DNA from: Saccharina japonica
Lineage: Eukaryota; Sar; Phaeophyceae; Laminariales; Laminariaceae
Length of the DNA: 64,000 nucleotides
Assembly: GCA_008828725.1 (NCBI GenBank)
Contig: MEHQ01002668.1
Coordinates: forward strand, 574,882-638,881
Direction: 5' to 3'
Shown: positions 11,549-23,337 of the stretch, one piece after another
How the letters are laid out: every line of letters starts with the position of its first letter
How positions within the stretch are numbered: the first letter of the stretch is position 1
The notes under the pieces: model-generated
Databases searched by the model: none
The model's input: the letters and a program-made list of their open reading frames with translations, nothing else
Told to the model about the DNA's origin: nothing
Program-made: the position numbers and the translations under genes

Positions 11549-11940
11549 TGAATGGAATACGTTCGAGCTCCATTTGTTTTGCTTGTGAAGCGTTTTTTTT
11601 TGTTTTGTAGTGATGTACTATATGAACGTTTTGAGTTCCTTCTTGAGGATTCTAAGCGCTCTGGAAGTTGTTGTCGCGACGTGTGTGTTGAACTACTGAA
11701 TGGGATACATCCGAGATCCATTCGTTTTGCTTGAAGTGTTTTGTTTGTAAGGATGTACTGTGTTAATGTTTTGAGTTACACCTTGAGGGTTCTCAGAGCT
11801 GTGGGAGTTGTTATCGTGACGTGTGTGTTGCACTACTGAATGGGATACATTCGAGCTCCTTTTGTTTCGATTGAATTGCCTTATTTGTTTTGTAAGGATG
11901 TACTATATTCATGTTTTGAGTTCCACCTTGGCGGGGATTC
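11549..11940. repeat. ~140-149-bp tandem repeat, almost three units
   Basis: Units start with GAATGGRATACRTYCGAG at 11549, 11698 and 11838. Each contains GATGTACT..GTTTTGAGTT, and the first two also AGTTGTTRTCGYGACGTGTG. Confidence 0.75.
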
Positions 11941-13973
11941 TTACGTCCGCCACAAGCTTGCCTTTCTTTGTGCGGGTGGTGTGATTACGGGGCCCAAAAG
12001 AAGGACTACAGCGTGTTATACCCATATGCCTGGTTTGTAGTAACTCAGGCTTATGTGTTCTGTAGATTGTAGATTGCCTTCTGCATTGTGGGGCAGGGGT
12101 GTGGTGGTGTTTGTTGTCGATCGCTAGTGTATAGTAGTGCCCTTCCCTGGAGCTATAAGAGCGGAGTGGCCTCCCCCCCACCCATGGCTAGCAAGGCTAT
12201 ATCTCTGTCCCCCCCCCTTGCCCCTCCCCGCGCCCGCTCCAATGGGGTTTTTGATGGATGCCGTGTAGTAGGTTTCAGATAAGGTAGTATGTGTCGTTGT
12301 GGAAAGTGCCTGGTTGTCTTCCACCGAACGAGCCAGAGAGATGGGTATGTGTGCGATCCCGTTTCCAGCATGTATATCTACAAGGTGCCGTATATTATGT
12401 GCAGTAGGGGGTCGAACATTGTTTGCACACGGCGCTACTACTGTATGAGGGGAAGTGTGGTGCACGCAAGACCAACGTTGCGTTGGGCGTAGGGCTACCC
12501 TTCGTCGCGTCTCTGGACGGTTGGTTGAGCTAGTTGCAGGTTTGGTTTCGTGGCGTCCATAGATCATTGTAAGACATCCACACCATGTACGGCTGGTCCA
12601 AGAAACCTGGAATTTGTTTGGTCACGGCTAAAACATGCTCGCACTATTAGTAAGCGACGTTGGGTATAGTGGGCGACAAGTATCAGTCAATTAAGTATAG
12701 TGAGTAATGGCATTGTGTGCAGGAAGCCACTGGGTTATGCCAATATATTAATGATGCAGAGCGAGCAATGAACCTACTTTTTTTTCTGTTGGGTGCAGCG
12801 TGGGACGCAGCGCAGCACCCGCTCTTCTTCTACAAACATGTCTCGAGTGGCCAAGACAGTCCAGCTGTAGAGTACGAGACTCCGCTGATAAGTGACGCAA
12901 TTCATTCCATCACACATCGTAGTACCGTAGCGCGCCACCGGCCCCATCTAGCCGCGCTAGCCCCGTCTAGGCGACAAAAAAAACAGTGCCCGTGCACGCA
13001 AGGTAATACACACCGTCAAACGCAACCTTCATCTTCTTGTGCTGCGACTACTCACCCGACACACAAGGAAGACTCGTTTCTCTACGCTGGCTGGGGGATC
13101 GCCACGGCGTTATGCCAGCACCTTCGACTGCCCCCCCCCCACTGTTCAAAGAGTTATTTGGCAGATATGTACGTATATGCGGGGAAATTTCGTTGCCAAA
13201 GCCCCCGCTAAACATTCATCCTCTCCGCCCCCGGCAAAACATCCCTTCCACAGTCAATAATCGATCGTTGCGTCAAATCACGGCGTTGGCAATTTTTCCG
13301 CGTCTGAATTGTCGTCGATCGCTGCGTCCAACCACGGCGCGGGCTATAGTTTGTTGTTTCACGCCGACGCACTCGTCCGAACAGATGCGCCACTTCTCCG
13401 AGTGAGCGTGCAACGGCGGCTACAAGCACGCCGACGCCACTAAGGGGTGGCTGCTGTACCAGGGGTCTCGACCAGAAAGGGTCTCTACGAGCAGACGGCG
13501 CGTTGACGGCGCACAGCGAAGCCGGCACCAGACACCAGGGCTGTATACCAACAAGGCAGGTCTCGCCCAACACATTCCGCTGAATCCCAGGACTCCCTCG
13601 CGTCCCTCCCGACGTCACCATCGGTTTTGATGCTGCAACCGGCTAAAAACAACAATTTTGGTGCAACCGCGAGGTGTGGTCACCCCGGAGTGGGACCCCG
13701 GTCAATTAGGCTCGTCGCTGTGGTTCCATCGCATGCAGCACGGCACACCGCAACACCCCAGACAACCCCTCAGATGGACAGTTCAATAGACGAAGCGCCG
13801 CAAGCAGCGGTGCAAAAGGGCCGGCAAACGCCCTACCTACCGTGTGTAAGTCGGATGTGCGAAACCCGAACACGGAGTGGGCGGTAAACTGTCAATTCCC
13901 AAAGGAGGAAAGAGCAAGAAAAGTGAAAAGGAGGCAGACGGAACACGCATAAACAATTACAGGGCTCTTCGCG
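11941..13973. other. No gene recognised
   Basis: Open frames up to about 160 codons exist (for example near 12717-13211 on plus) but none shows a domain or codon pattern like genes B-D. TCGATCGTTGCGTCAAATC and TCGATCGCTGCGTCCAACC form a small direct repeat at 13260 and 13316. Confidence 0.4.
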
Positions 13974-14850
13974 GGTCATGACCCGATCTGCGGGTTGGGT
14001 CAGGAAGTCTTCAAACTCTCACGGGTCGGGTCAGGAAGTGTTCATAATCTCACGGGTCGGGTCGGGTTGGGCCAGAAAAGGTTCAAGATGCGGGTCGGGT
14101 CCGGTCTGGTCGGATCAGGTTTTTCAAATCCACAAATCTGACGGATCGGGTCGAGCCATGACCCGTGAGGTATGGGTCATTTCGCGGGTCGATCCGCCTT
14201 GGCCCGTATTTTTTTTGTGCTGATCCGCGGGTTGGACCCGCGGATCAGGACCGCGAATCCTCCATGCCACAAAGCTTACCGCTTCCTGCCCGAAGGCTCT
14301 TCTCCGCACCGATACCCCTTTGGTAACATATTCGAAAGTTATAACGCTGCCAACTCTATAAATGCACGTCCACATCTGCCCATACCAGCTGATCCGTACC
14401 CACTTCAGGCCATACAACACTGCAGAGTACAACATCAATACTATTATTAACATATTTTCGAAGTGCCTATCCGTCGGTCGGATCCGCGAGTGGAACCCTC
14501 GGGTCGGTAAACAGCATTGCGCGTCAACGTGACCCGACCCTCGACAGGACCGGATGCCACGAGTCATTCGGAATCTGGCGGGTCGGATCGGGTTGGGTCG
14601 GGAGGTTTTCAAATCTCACTGTTCGGGCCGGGTCGGATCAGATGGTTTTCGAAATCTCACGGGTCCGGTCCGGTCGGATCAGGAGGTTTTAAAAATGTAA
14701 TGGGTCGGGTCAGGTCAGGGTGTTTTCAAAATACCGCGGGTCGGGTCGAGTCAGGAGGTTTTAAAAAATCTCGCAGGTCGGGTCGGATCACCCTGACCGA
14801 GCCCGATCCGACCCGACCCGCGAGGTTTGACCAGACCCGTAAACAGTCCT
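13974..14850. repeat. Degenerate CGGGTCGGGTCAGGA repeat field
   Basis: Two clusters (about 13974-14260 and 14518-14850) consist of diverged units of the type TCACGGGTCGGGTCAGGA followed by GGTTTTCAAAAT. The last part (14790-14825) switches to the complement (CCGATCCGACCCGACCCG), so the field can fold back on itself. It separates a more ordinary stretch at 14265-14515. Confidence 0.65.
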
Positions 14851-15109
14851 GAAAATTTATACCATACGAAGTACAGCGAAGGGATGTCCTTCGCGAACGC
14901 CAACAGCCCTTGCTCGAACCAAGATGGAGATAGACATGCTGTACGAAACCGCCCGCCTTGATTTCACGTGTATTTACAGTATCAAATAGTAAGAATCACA
15001 ATCGAGGTCGGTCTGCCGGCGCGTTCCTGAGGAAAACGAATGACCTAACGTTGTCGACTGCGAACTTATGTTTTGTTTAAGAGCAGTATGGACCTAGGGA
15101 TCGAGTACT

Positions 15110-15317
15110 GCTAGCAGGCGTGCCTCTGGCTCTGCTCAGGTAACTCACACGAGGTGCTTGACGAGGATCGAAGAGCATAGTGTCTTGTATTAGTTGCTTG
15201 CTTGCCACGCGGATGCCTTCTGAACGAGAGGGCGGAGCAATCACCATCCGGGCAGTGATGGGGGGACACTTGCTACAAATCATAACGCCACAGCAGGGGA
15301 GAGGGGATACCATAACA
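15110..15317 (+). repeat. ~200-bp dispersed repeat, copy I
   Basis: Landmarks are CTCTGGCTCTGCTC, GTTGCTTGCTTGCCACG, TTCTGAACGA, CATCCGGGCAG, GACACTTGCTACAAATCATA and GGGAGAGGGGATACCATAAC. They occur in the same order in the copies at 15950 and 16380. Confidence 0.7.
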
Positions 15318-15949
15318 CTAGCCCACCCTGAAGGGCTGTATAGGCAGATCCATAAAAGCTTCAGGCAGAAACCGGCCACATCCGGAGAATTCGGAGAATG
15401 GATCGAAGATGCGATTCTTCACAACCCACTCCCACACCTCTATAACTTGCAAGGCAGAAGCCGATTACAAACGTGCCAGCGAAACCAGACAACAACGAAC
15501 CCGAAAATACCGGTACGCGAAAGTAGGCAAAACAAGCTAGGACTACCCGGACGCTGAAGCGAAGAACAAAACTCGAGGAAGCGGTGTCGCTCGCGAAACC
15601 AGGAGCGACATAAGCTAAGGCTCGTAGCCGAGCAATGTACCATTTACAGTACGAGTAGTTGGCTGAAAAAACCCGAGAGCAAAACCAAAAAAAAAAAAAA
15701 TTACCCAACCCACTGCGCAGGCACGGAGCACTTCGAAGATAAAAAAAGTCGATAAAATTAAATTAAACGGGGGGGAAACGCAACAGAACACGTAATGGCG
15801 CGACGGACGTCTCTCGGACAGTGAGAACAGTGTCAGAATGGAGGAAATCACGCCACAAGAAAACCCCAAGACAGCCAAGACCCGATCTCACGCGCAGGTT
15901 AAAGTCCTGCCGACGACGCCAGTGTTAAGTTTAACCTAGGGGCCGACTG
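15318..15949. other. Intervening sequence, no gene recognised
   Basis: Open frames here are low-complexity or match no family. AGTGTCAGAATGGAG near 15832 recurs near 42056, followed in both by an A-rich stretch and AACCCAAGA-like sequence, so part of this segment is a dispersed repeat. Confidence 0.4.
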
Positions 15950-16335
15950 CTGATGCTATGCAAGAAGTGCTTCTGGCTCTGCTCTGATCACTTATTTACA
16001 CAAGGTGCGTGTGTGTTCTTCACATTAAACCTTCCTTTCTACCCGTCGACATCCAGCACACCCAGTGTCCGCGCCGATTCTTCATCCAGAGAGATATAAT
16101 ACCAGTTCTGTGGTCACAAAACTACGACACAGAGATACTACGCTCAGTGCGTGGAAGTTGCCATTCTTGTGTTAGTTGCTGGCTTGCTCGCCGGGTGTCT
16201 TCTAAACGAAGCGGCGAGATATTCATCACCCAGACAGGGGGTGCGATAACGCCTGCCAGGTATGATGAGGGGACACTTGCTACTCGTACAAGTCATAACG
16301 CCGCAATAGGGGAGAGGGGGTACCTTAACACACGC
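15950..16335 (+). repeat. ~200-bp dispersed repeat, copy II, split by an insertion
   Basis: The head (CTTCTGGCTCTGCTCTGATC then ACACAAGGTGC) and the remainder (TTGTGTTAGTTGCTGGCTTG to GGGGAGAGGGGGTACC) match copies I and III but are separated by an AC-tailed element (16003-16148). Confidence 0.65.
16003..16148 (-). mobile_element. AC/AAC-tailed dispersed element, inserted in copy II
   Basis: On the minus strand it reads CTGTGTCGTAGTTTTGTGAC, GGTGTGCTGGATGTCGACGG, GTAGAAAGGAAGGTTTAATG and TGAAGAACACACAC. The same order occurs at 17783, 20149 and 41402. A simple-repeat tail suggests retroposition (SINE or LINE 3' end) but no polymerase III boxes were found. Confidence 0.6.
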
Positions 16336-16379
16336 AAAAACAAGATTGCCTTGGCTGTGGGGGCGTGTTCAAGCCGGCA

Positions 16380-16605
16380 GAGCCAGCTAATTCAGCTCCG
16401 CACACAAGGCGCTTGACGATGCTTGAGGGGTATAGTTTATTGTATTTCTTGCTTGCTTGCCACGTGAATGCTTTCTGAACGAAGGGGCGGGGCAATCATC
16501 ATCCGGGCAGGCGATAAAGCCTGCCAGGTACGATGAGGGGGCACTTTAGCTACAAATCACAACGCCGCAAACAGGTGAGAGGGGATATGATGCCATAACA
16601 ACACC
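16380..16605 (+). repeat. ~200-bp dispersed repeat, copy III
   Basis: An uninterrupted copy with CACAAGGCGCTTGACGATGC, TTGCTTGCTTGCCACGTGAA, CATCCGGGCAGGCGATAA and ACAAATCACAACGCCGCAAA. Confidence 0.7.
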
Positions 16606-16842
16606 GGGCCGACGAATGGGCGAAACATATTGGCCATAAAATGGTTGCTACTTGCTACGTACTTTATTCCAAGTGCTTGCGTGGAATACTCAACATACGA
16701 CGATTTTCGCCCTGAAATCTCGAAGAAAAATAATGTACCAGAAATTCCTGGTGCCACAGCCATACAGACATGCATGTGGTCATCAGGGAACATTCCGGGC
16801 ACATTCTCAACCGTTGATGTGAAAGTTCAGCTGGAAGACTGA
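16606..16842 (+). other. Candidate terminal exon, unknown protein
   Basis: The frame ends with TVDVKVQLED and a stop at 16842. It has even, non-repetitive composition (STYDDFRPEISKKNN; AIQTCMWSSGNIPG), unlike the low-complexity frames around it. It has no ATG at the start and a hydrophobic IKWLLLATYFIPSA just upstream. It could be a last exon, a gene relic or chance. No family is recognised. Confidence 0.2.
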
Positions 16843-16911
16843 GTAGTACGCATTTTCCGAGACGCGATCCATTTACATCCCAAGGTTCCCACCAGGGTTA
16901 TCATTATTGCT

Positions 16912-17095
16912 ATGCGGCCGGGTCGTGGTACGCCCCCCCGCCAGGGCCCCCTGAAGGGCCCCCCGAGGGCTCCCGGAGGGCTGCCGGAAGGTCTCCCCGA
17001 AGGGCGCCCCCCGAACGGGCGGCGGCGGGGGGGCGGAGGGTCGCCGGCCGCTGCCGGCGGAGGGCCCGGGCCCGCCGGAGGCAATGCTGGACATA
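16912..17095. other. GC-rich island
   Basis: A sharply bounded stretch of almost pure G/C with CCCGGAGGG-type short palindromic phrases. Frames on both strands are Pro/Gly/Arg-rich low complexity. It has no supported coding role. Confidence 0.5.
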
Positions 17096-17282
17096 AGTAT
17101 GTGCGCTAATATGTTAATATGCTCAACATGCGCGTTTTACCCGCTCAATTTACCCTCTACTGAATCTATTATTACAGGCGTGCGCCAGGCTCGCTTCGAA
17201 TGATGCCATGAAGCTCATGATGCATGTCATGCAAACTGCAAAGAAACAAGCACGAGACGTTACTCCAGATGCACTACTATAT

Positions 17283-17284
17283 GA

Positions 17285-17323
<39 letters not shown>

Positions 17324-17365
17324 CTACTACTGCTGCTGCTACTACTACTACTACTACTCCTCCTA

Positions 17366-17462
<97 letters not shown>

Positions 17463-17469
17463 ACTGTAT

Positions 17470-17521
<52 letters not shown>

Positions 17522-17531
17522 GCTACTACTG

Positions 17532-17577
<46 letters not shown>

Positions 17578-17621
17578 TACTACTACTACTACTACTACTA
17601 CTGTAGTAGTAGTACTACTAG

Positions 17622-17683
<62 letters not shown>

Positions 17684-17727
17684 TTAATACTACTACCACT
17701 ACCACTACCACTACCACTACTACTAAG
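17283..17727. repeat. Long (TAC/CTA)n microsatellite, ~445 bp
   Basis: Almost pure trinucleotide repeat with scattered CTG, CTC and CCA variants and a phase break at 17603-17625 (GTAGTAGTAGTACTACTAGT), where the strand sense of the repeat flips briefly and creates a small palindrome. All frames translate to Tyr, Thr, Leu or Ser/Val homopolymers, so it is not coding. Confidence 0.95.
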
Positions 17728-17782
17728 GGTGGGTCTTGCCTGTCGCATATGGCATTGCATTGTCTGCTCTGCTTACTGCACT

Positions 17783-17930
17783 GAGCGTAGTATCTCTGTG
17801 TCGTAGTTTTGTGACCACAGAAGAACTGGTACCTTTTTAGGATGAAGAATCGGCACGGACACTGGGTGTGCTGGATGTCGACGGGTAGAAAAAGGAAGGC
17901 TTAATGTGAAGAACACCACACACAGACAGC
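17783..17930 (+). mobile_element. AC/AAC-tailed dispersed element
   Basis: Plus-strand copy: GTATCTCTGTGTCGTAGTTT, TTTTTAGGATGAAGAATCGG, CACTGGGTGTGCTGGATGTC, GGCTTAATGTGAAGAAC and a CACACA tail. It follows the large microsatellite directly. The bases before the element at 41402-41541 contain the same GTAAGCAGAGCAGACAATGC phrase (in complement), so the conserved unit extends past the core. Confidence 0.7.
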
Positions 17931-18164
17931 AGACAGGTTCCCAAGTTCTGTATACTCGTATACGTCGTGTGATGGTATATATCATATATCACGTACTACG
18001 GCTACAAAGCGGTGCAATACGTAACGGTATGAGTCACGTGGCGTTCCTGGCCTTATTATTGGATTGCCTTTACCTCACAGTCGCGTGTACAGCAGCAGTA
18101 CAACTTCTTTGTATCGTCAGATGCCTACGAGTTTCGTTCAGGATGCCGCATACGTAAACTACAG

Positions 18165-18302
18165 GTTACCTGGTATAGGATACAGGACACCGGTCATTCA
18201 CGATATACAAGAACAAAGATACACCTGGTGCAGGATCCATGATCCAGGATCGATCCTGGATACGACAGGATACAGGATGCAGGATACCAGGTATGATACA
18301 AC
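18165..18302. repeat. Degenerate CAGGATACAGGA repeat
   Basis: Diverged units of ACAGGATACAGGATGCAGGA type surround a palindromic ATCCAGGATCGATCCTGGAT (18241-18260). Confidence 0.6.
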
Positions 18303-18305
18303 AGC

Positions 18306-19014
18306 AGTCTAGAAAAATGCTGCCGTTTCTCATTTTTACAAAACAAACCTAAAACGACGTCACTTTGGACGGTAATATAATATCTGTTTAATATTTATAC
18401 TAAACTATACACGGGCATTATATTTCCGTCCAGAGTTGTATTTATTTGCGAATTATAAAGGCCCAAAACGATCTAGAAACGATGCAAGTTCAAAATTTTG
18501 AATTTCGAACATCGAGAATTTCCAAAATTTCCATAATTTTTACGACTGAAAAAACGGAATAATCTACGGATCGTTCCGCCTGGACGACACGTGGAGTTCG
18601 TTCATAGGCCTATCAGATCCTTACACCTCACCATCAACACAGCGCCAGCACGCAGCACGCAGAAGCAGCAGCAGCAGCAGTGCCACAGTCAGCCCACAAC
18701 CCCGTCCTCGACCATCGAAAGATAGCTTGAACAGTTGGAAGGGAACACCAAGACCGAGGTGAGCCGCTTAGGCCTAGTGGCAAGTACGCCGTTATATGCG
18801 TTGCAATGATCGTCACCTCGACGACTATGCGAGTCGTGGTGGCGTTGCGGTGTGCTTTGTTTGTGTTGATTGTGCTGGTCTTCTTCTGCTGTTGGATGCA
18901 TGCATGGCATGCCCCTCTCTCGAGTCTCGAGCGCGTGAGCGACCAAACCCCCTTGAGCCAACGGACGCAGTTTGACGCACACTGCTTCGTACTCGTAAAG
19001 TTGAAGAAGAGACG
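18306..19014. other. No gene recognised
   Basis: AT-rich 18306-18580, then mixed sequence. A plus frame at 18806-19078 with a hydrophobic start and a minus frame of 184 codons overlap here. Neither has a recognisable domain. Confidence 0.35.
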
Positions 19015-19043
19015 GCAGCAGCAGCAGCAGCAGCAGCAGCAGG
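19015..19043. repeat. (CAG)9 tract
   Basis: Pure CAG microsatellite next to GTTGAAGAAGAGACGG. The complement of the adjoining sequence recurs at 19298-19350 without the CAG run. Confidence 0.9.
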
Positions 19044-19137
19044 GCAGTCTCTTGTTTGCTCGTTTGCCAGGTGCGTAGAGCGAAAGGACCTTCAAGCACT
19101 CGGGAGCAGAAGCCGCACCCATGCGGCAAAAGCATGA

Positions 19138-19510
19138 TGATTGCAGCGTTGGGCTTACGCTTCGTAGGGCTGTGCTCTCACATGTCACATGATACTGACT
19201 GCTGTACCTATACGTCTGCTAGGCCGACTGCTGCCTGTGCAACTCTGATCGTGGATGAGACCTTCGAAAATAGCGTCTCTTGTGTCTTTTTTATGCTGCC
19301 GCTTCTTCTTCAACTTTACCAGTACGAAGCAGTGTGCGTCAAACTGCGGTCGTGATTGCAGCGCAGGGCTTACGCTTCGTAGAGCTGTGCTCTCACATGT
19401 CACATGGTACTGACTGCTGTACCTATAAGTCTGCTAGGCCGACTGCTGCCTGTGCAACTCTGATCGTGGATGAGACCTTCGAAAACAGCAGTGTCTCTTG
19501 TGTCTTACTT
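19138..19510. repeat. Direct duplication of ~150 bp, offset 216 bp
   Basis: Both copies (about 19138-19292 and 19354-19510) contain GGGCTTACGCTTCGTAG, GTGCTCTCACATGTCACATG, TAGGCCGACTGCTGCCTGTG and CAACTCTGATCGTGGATGAG. Between them a segment (19298-19350) is an inverted copy of 18970-19012. Confidence 0.75.
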
Positions 19511-19526
19511 ATCGCCCTCCCGAGAT

Positions 19527-19527
19527 G

Positions 19528-19583
<56 letters not shown>
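19527..19583. repeat. (CAG)19 tract
   Basis: An uninterrupted CAG run of about 57 bp, right after the second 150-bp duplicate. A run this pure is expected to vary in length between individuals. Confidence 0.95.
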
Positions 19584-19584
<1 letters not shown>

Positions 19585-20148
19585 TGACTCAGCTGGAAAA
19601 CACTCTGTTTTACAGTCATAACTCCGTTCTACTTGTAGACTGCAGTAGTACCTGAGGTTACTGCTGACTGCTGCTGTACCAGCTTGTACTGGTACCACTC
19701 GCACGAGCTCTCTCGTCGACCGCTGCACTGCTGTTGTTCTACACCCTCAACGAGAGTGCTGTCGTAGTAAGACGCGATGCATCCATTCTTGCAGCGTACG
19801 ATGACTGCAGTAGGATATTATACCATCCGTACTGACTACGTGCGAGTACCCAGCAGGCACAGCAATATCTTCTTGTGTACCCACCTGGTAACTTCAATCT
19901 CCCAGACAACCGGTGCGGGTGTTTCATGCGCTATTTCCCGCTAAAATTTCCGCGCTTTCACCCACCTCTGTAATATCTGCGTCATCATGTCGCCTAATAC
20001 CCTCACAGCCACAACTGCTGTCAACGGTCGCACATACACACTGACTCAAGGCTAGATAAATATGATCCGGGTATTATTCGATACGTATATACCTGATAGA
20101 TACCACTACTACGCCCTTACTCGTAGTCATCTTCGATCACATATATTT

Positions 20149-20262
20149 TGTGACCGCAGAACAGGTACGCTCTCTAGGATGAAGAATCGGCCCAGACACT
20201 GGGTGTGCTGGATGTCGACGGATAGAAAGGAAGGTTTCATGTGAAGAACACACACCCACCTC
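20149..20262 (+). mobile_element. AC/AAC-tailed dispersed element
   Basis: TTTTGTGACCGCAGAACAGG, TAGGATGAAGAATCGGCC, ACTGGGTGTGCTGGATGTCG and AAGGTTTCATGTGAAGAACA followed by CACACCC. The 5' part (TCTCTGTGTCGTAG) is missing. Confidence 0.7.
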
Positions 20263-20431
20263 ACATGTACTTGTATGCTGAACTACCACGTACCGCTGTC
20301 CCTGCCCCACCGCTTGATGCCACCGTTTACGTTCTCGCTTGCTCCGCTTGTTTTTTTTTTGCTCTCTGCGCAGATGTCGTGCTAGATTATCTCTTCCGTG
20401 TTTTTTCTTCCCGAACACCACAAACCAGTGA

Positions 20432-22294
20432 TCTTCTCTGCGTCATGGACAACAGCAAGGCCAGACCGAGAGCACTACGAGTACACCGAAATTCGCCGGG
20501 CTGAACGAGCAGGATTCTGATCAACTATCACAAGACGAGAGAGACAACCAATCACCACTTTTGAATTTGAACCACTGCTACACCACAGGCAGTACGGCCA
20601 CGCCGTTATCGCAAGAAAAGAGTCACCCACACGCCCCCACGGCAGCTCTTCCGGCAGCGACATCAGGTCCGCCGTTCGACATCGATCAATCACATCAGCA
20701 TATAGATACCACCACCAACGACATCGACGTACACAGAGAGGAGTCCAAGATGGCGATGTCACTTCGAACAGCCGCGACGCCCGAAAGCCTCCAGGAGGTT
20801 TCCTTCGTCAACCCCAACGCCCAGCAGGCGCGCAGCCTCCGCCGGCGCAAGCTCGCCGCCTCGCGCGCCCGCGTGGCGGCCATGGTAGCATGCGGCGGAA
20901 TGGCCTTCCCCGGAGGAGGAGGAGGGGGAGGAGGAGACGGTTCAGCGGCGACCTCATCCGGCGGCGGCGAAAAGAACGTGCGGAAGCAGAAACGGATGCT
21001 CAGGAACCGCGAGTCCGCCGCCCTCTCCCGCAAGCGCAAGAACGACCTCATCGGGGAGCTCGAGATTGAGGTGGAGGCCCTCAAGAAGGAGAACCGACGC
21101 CTGCGTCAGCGCGTGGACGGGTACGAGTCCGATGCTCCGGCCTCCGGCCGCGGGACCGACCCGGAGCCCCTGGCAAAGCTGGCGCAACGCACGCTTGCGC
21201 GTGCTCCCGGCATCATCTCCCCCGCGTCGGTAGCGCCGCCGCCGCCCACCTTCGTCGTCTCCCCGCCCACCAGGAACTACCACTTTTTCGACCCCGCCGC
21301 TTCGCCATGGGGCTCTGCCACTACTACTTCTTCTGCTGCCCCTGCCGCAGCTGCTTGCTTTAATATCGTCTCGCGACCCGCAGTGTTTGCGTAACACCCA
21401 ATAACCAGGCCGGTTTATACTGCCATTGATCGCCCTCCACGATTTTTCCCGACTTTCCTTCCTTTCCCCTGCCCCCCCCCCCCCTCTCTCCCTCGCCCCT
21501 CTCTCCCTCCCCTGGTTCGAATTCACCCGTTCGCGGTGTTGCAAAACCACTGGAGCAGGTAGGGGGGAAGCGAGTGTTTTGAGGGGGGTGGGGAGGGGGA
21601 GGGGGGAAAGGAAAGACGGGAGTTTCCAAATTCGAGAGGGGGCGTTTTTTTTTTGGCGCCGGCCCGGACCAGTCTTCCCGCAGTGGAGACAACAGCAATG
21701 CAGCAGCAGCAACAGCAGCAACAGTACCAGCAACAGCAGCAGCCCGGCGGCGAGTGGATCGCGCCAGCCGAAAACCGCCCAGGTCCGGCGGGTCAGGGTG
21801 AACCAGGCATCTGGACCTCTTCCCCGCCCCCCGCCGCGATCGTCCTCGACGGGGATGGGGGAGAGGGGACCGGGTCGGTCGGGGAGGCCGATGCTTCCAC
21901 CGACGGCGAGTCGGGGTCGTTTTCTTTCGACAGCGACGACACGGACAGTGCCCTCGACTACCTGTTCGTCGAGATGATGTCGGAGGACATGGACCATACA
22001 CCAGTTCATGGGAGGATGATGGAGGAGGAGCAAGGAGAAGGGAGGGGGGGGCGGGGCGGGCGGCAGCCGCGGCCGAGGCGAAGCAAGGTGGCGACGGGGA
22101 ACTCCTGCTGCTCTTGGAAGGGGAGGGCGACGATGTGCAGGGTTCCCCCTGTGTCGATTCATCCTTGCGCGCGATTTGACCGCCTCCCTGTGTGCTTTGT
22201 AGGCGTGTTTTGGGGGTCGGGGGGAGGGGGGGGGAGGCAAAGAACAGGGGGGAAGAGAAATACGCCCACTTATGATATTATATATGTAGCGTGA
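20432..22294 (+). CDS. Gene C: bZIP transcription factor (two-exon model)
   Basis: The frame is open from 20432 without an ATG until 20750 (CCAAGATGG, a good start context). The sequence before 20750 is Gln/Ser-rich and protein-like, so an upstream exon is also possible. Exon 1 runs to 21390. Joining GC|GTAACA to exon 2 at 21673 (after CGGACCAG) keeps the frame. Counting from 20561: motif SFVNPNAQQAR at 81-91, a Gly tract at 118-125, the basic region NRESAALSR (N149-x7-R157), then leucines L167, L174 and L181 in heptads, as in DNA-binding bZIP dimers. Exon 2 adds a Gln tract, an acidic segment, SFDSDDTDSALDYLFVEMM and a low-complexity tail. It is a paralogue of gene D. Expected role: nuclear, sequence-specific regulator; targets unknown. 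The C-terminal end after the LFV motif may be spliced differently. Confidence 0.75.
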
Positions 22295-23337
22295 TTGTGG
22301 GATGCACTTATTGTGCTGACCAATACGACTGACCGCAAATAGAATGGCGCGTGTAGGGGTAGCGAGCGGGAACGGCGGGTCTTCGATGCGTCGTTGACTG
22401 GTTCGTTCGTTCGTTCGTTCGTTCGTTTTTTTTTTTGTTTTTTTTGCGAATTTCGCGAAAATTGTTTTTCGACCGTAGCTTTTTTGGCCTCTCTGTTGGG
22501 CTTTAAAAGGTTGCGGTAGTTTTGACTTAGATTCAGTACATTAACGGTAGGGTAGGGTGCCCGCGTTCGTAAAAGTGCAGGAACCATCGTAAGAAATGTC
22601 GAATTGCACTAATAGCGTGCGTGTCCTCGATTGATCGCTGCTGCCAGGCGCATAGTAGTAGTGGTAATAGTTGCGTTCCAAGGTTTTGCTATTGTCGATA
22701 GTCCCAAGAGTACAACATTTTGTTGATGCTATACGTATAGGTGCCTGGTATTTTGTTTATTTTTTTTATCGCTGCGTGGGTTGCCTTCGTCGCGACGTAC
22801 CGTTAGGATTTCCGTGCAAGGTACAGGGGGTTTCAAGGATAGGCAGGCATGCCGATGAACAGTGCGAGCACGAAGAGCTCTTCTCTTTCCCCCGCGCCGA
22901 TTCCGTGGAGCGGAGTTAGGTGAGGAAGGGTGGTTCTCTCGTTTCGCGTGCAGTGCCGTGCATATATAGTGGTTATATGTTGTCGATATATTTTTTTCGC
23001 TGCAGGCTTTACCGAGGGCGCAGCAGTTAGAGTTGCGCCGGAGAAAATAGTAGTCAAGGCCTTTCTGACTTTTGCGCGAACGGGAGGTGGATTCCCCCGT
23101 GGGTCAGCACGCATGAATTGAGTGTTTTCTTTTAAAGGGTTCAAGCTGGTATATACATGTATGATCGAGCAGAAGGTGGTTCATCGTGGGATTATATAAT
23201 TAATATTTTATTACATCTTCGAAAAAAATCGTTATTTTTCTGTTTTTTTTTTGTGCCTCCTGTATGGCGAGAGTCTGTGAGGCCTGTTGTTGTTCGCACG
23301 CTCGCACGTCAAGCCCATTGTTCGTGGGCGGACGTGT
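22295..23337. other. Downstream flank of gene C
   Basis: No further gene recognised. It contains a (CGTT)6-type run at 22400-22427 next to T-rich sequence. It probably holds the 3' untranslated region of gene C. Confidence 0.4.

Noticed and set aside
12717..13211. 164-codon plus-strand frame
   Set aside because: No domain, no convincing start, composition like surrounding spacer.
17208..17784. Tyr/Thr/Leu homopolymer proteins
   Set aside because: Translation of the TAC microsatellite.
20954..22240. 428-codon minus-strand frame over gene C
   Set aside because: Proline/arginine-rich complement of the bZIP gene, no domain.
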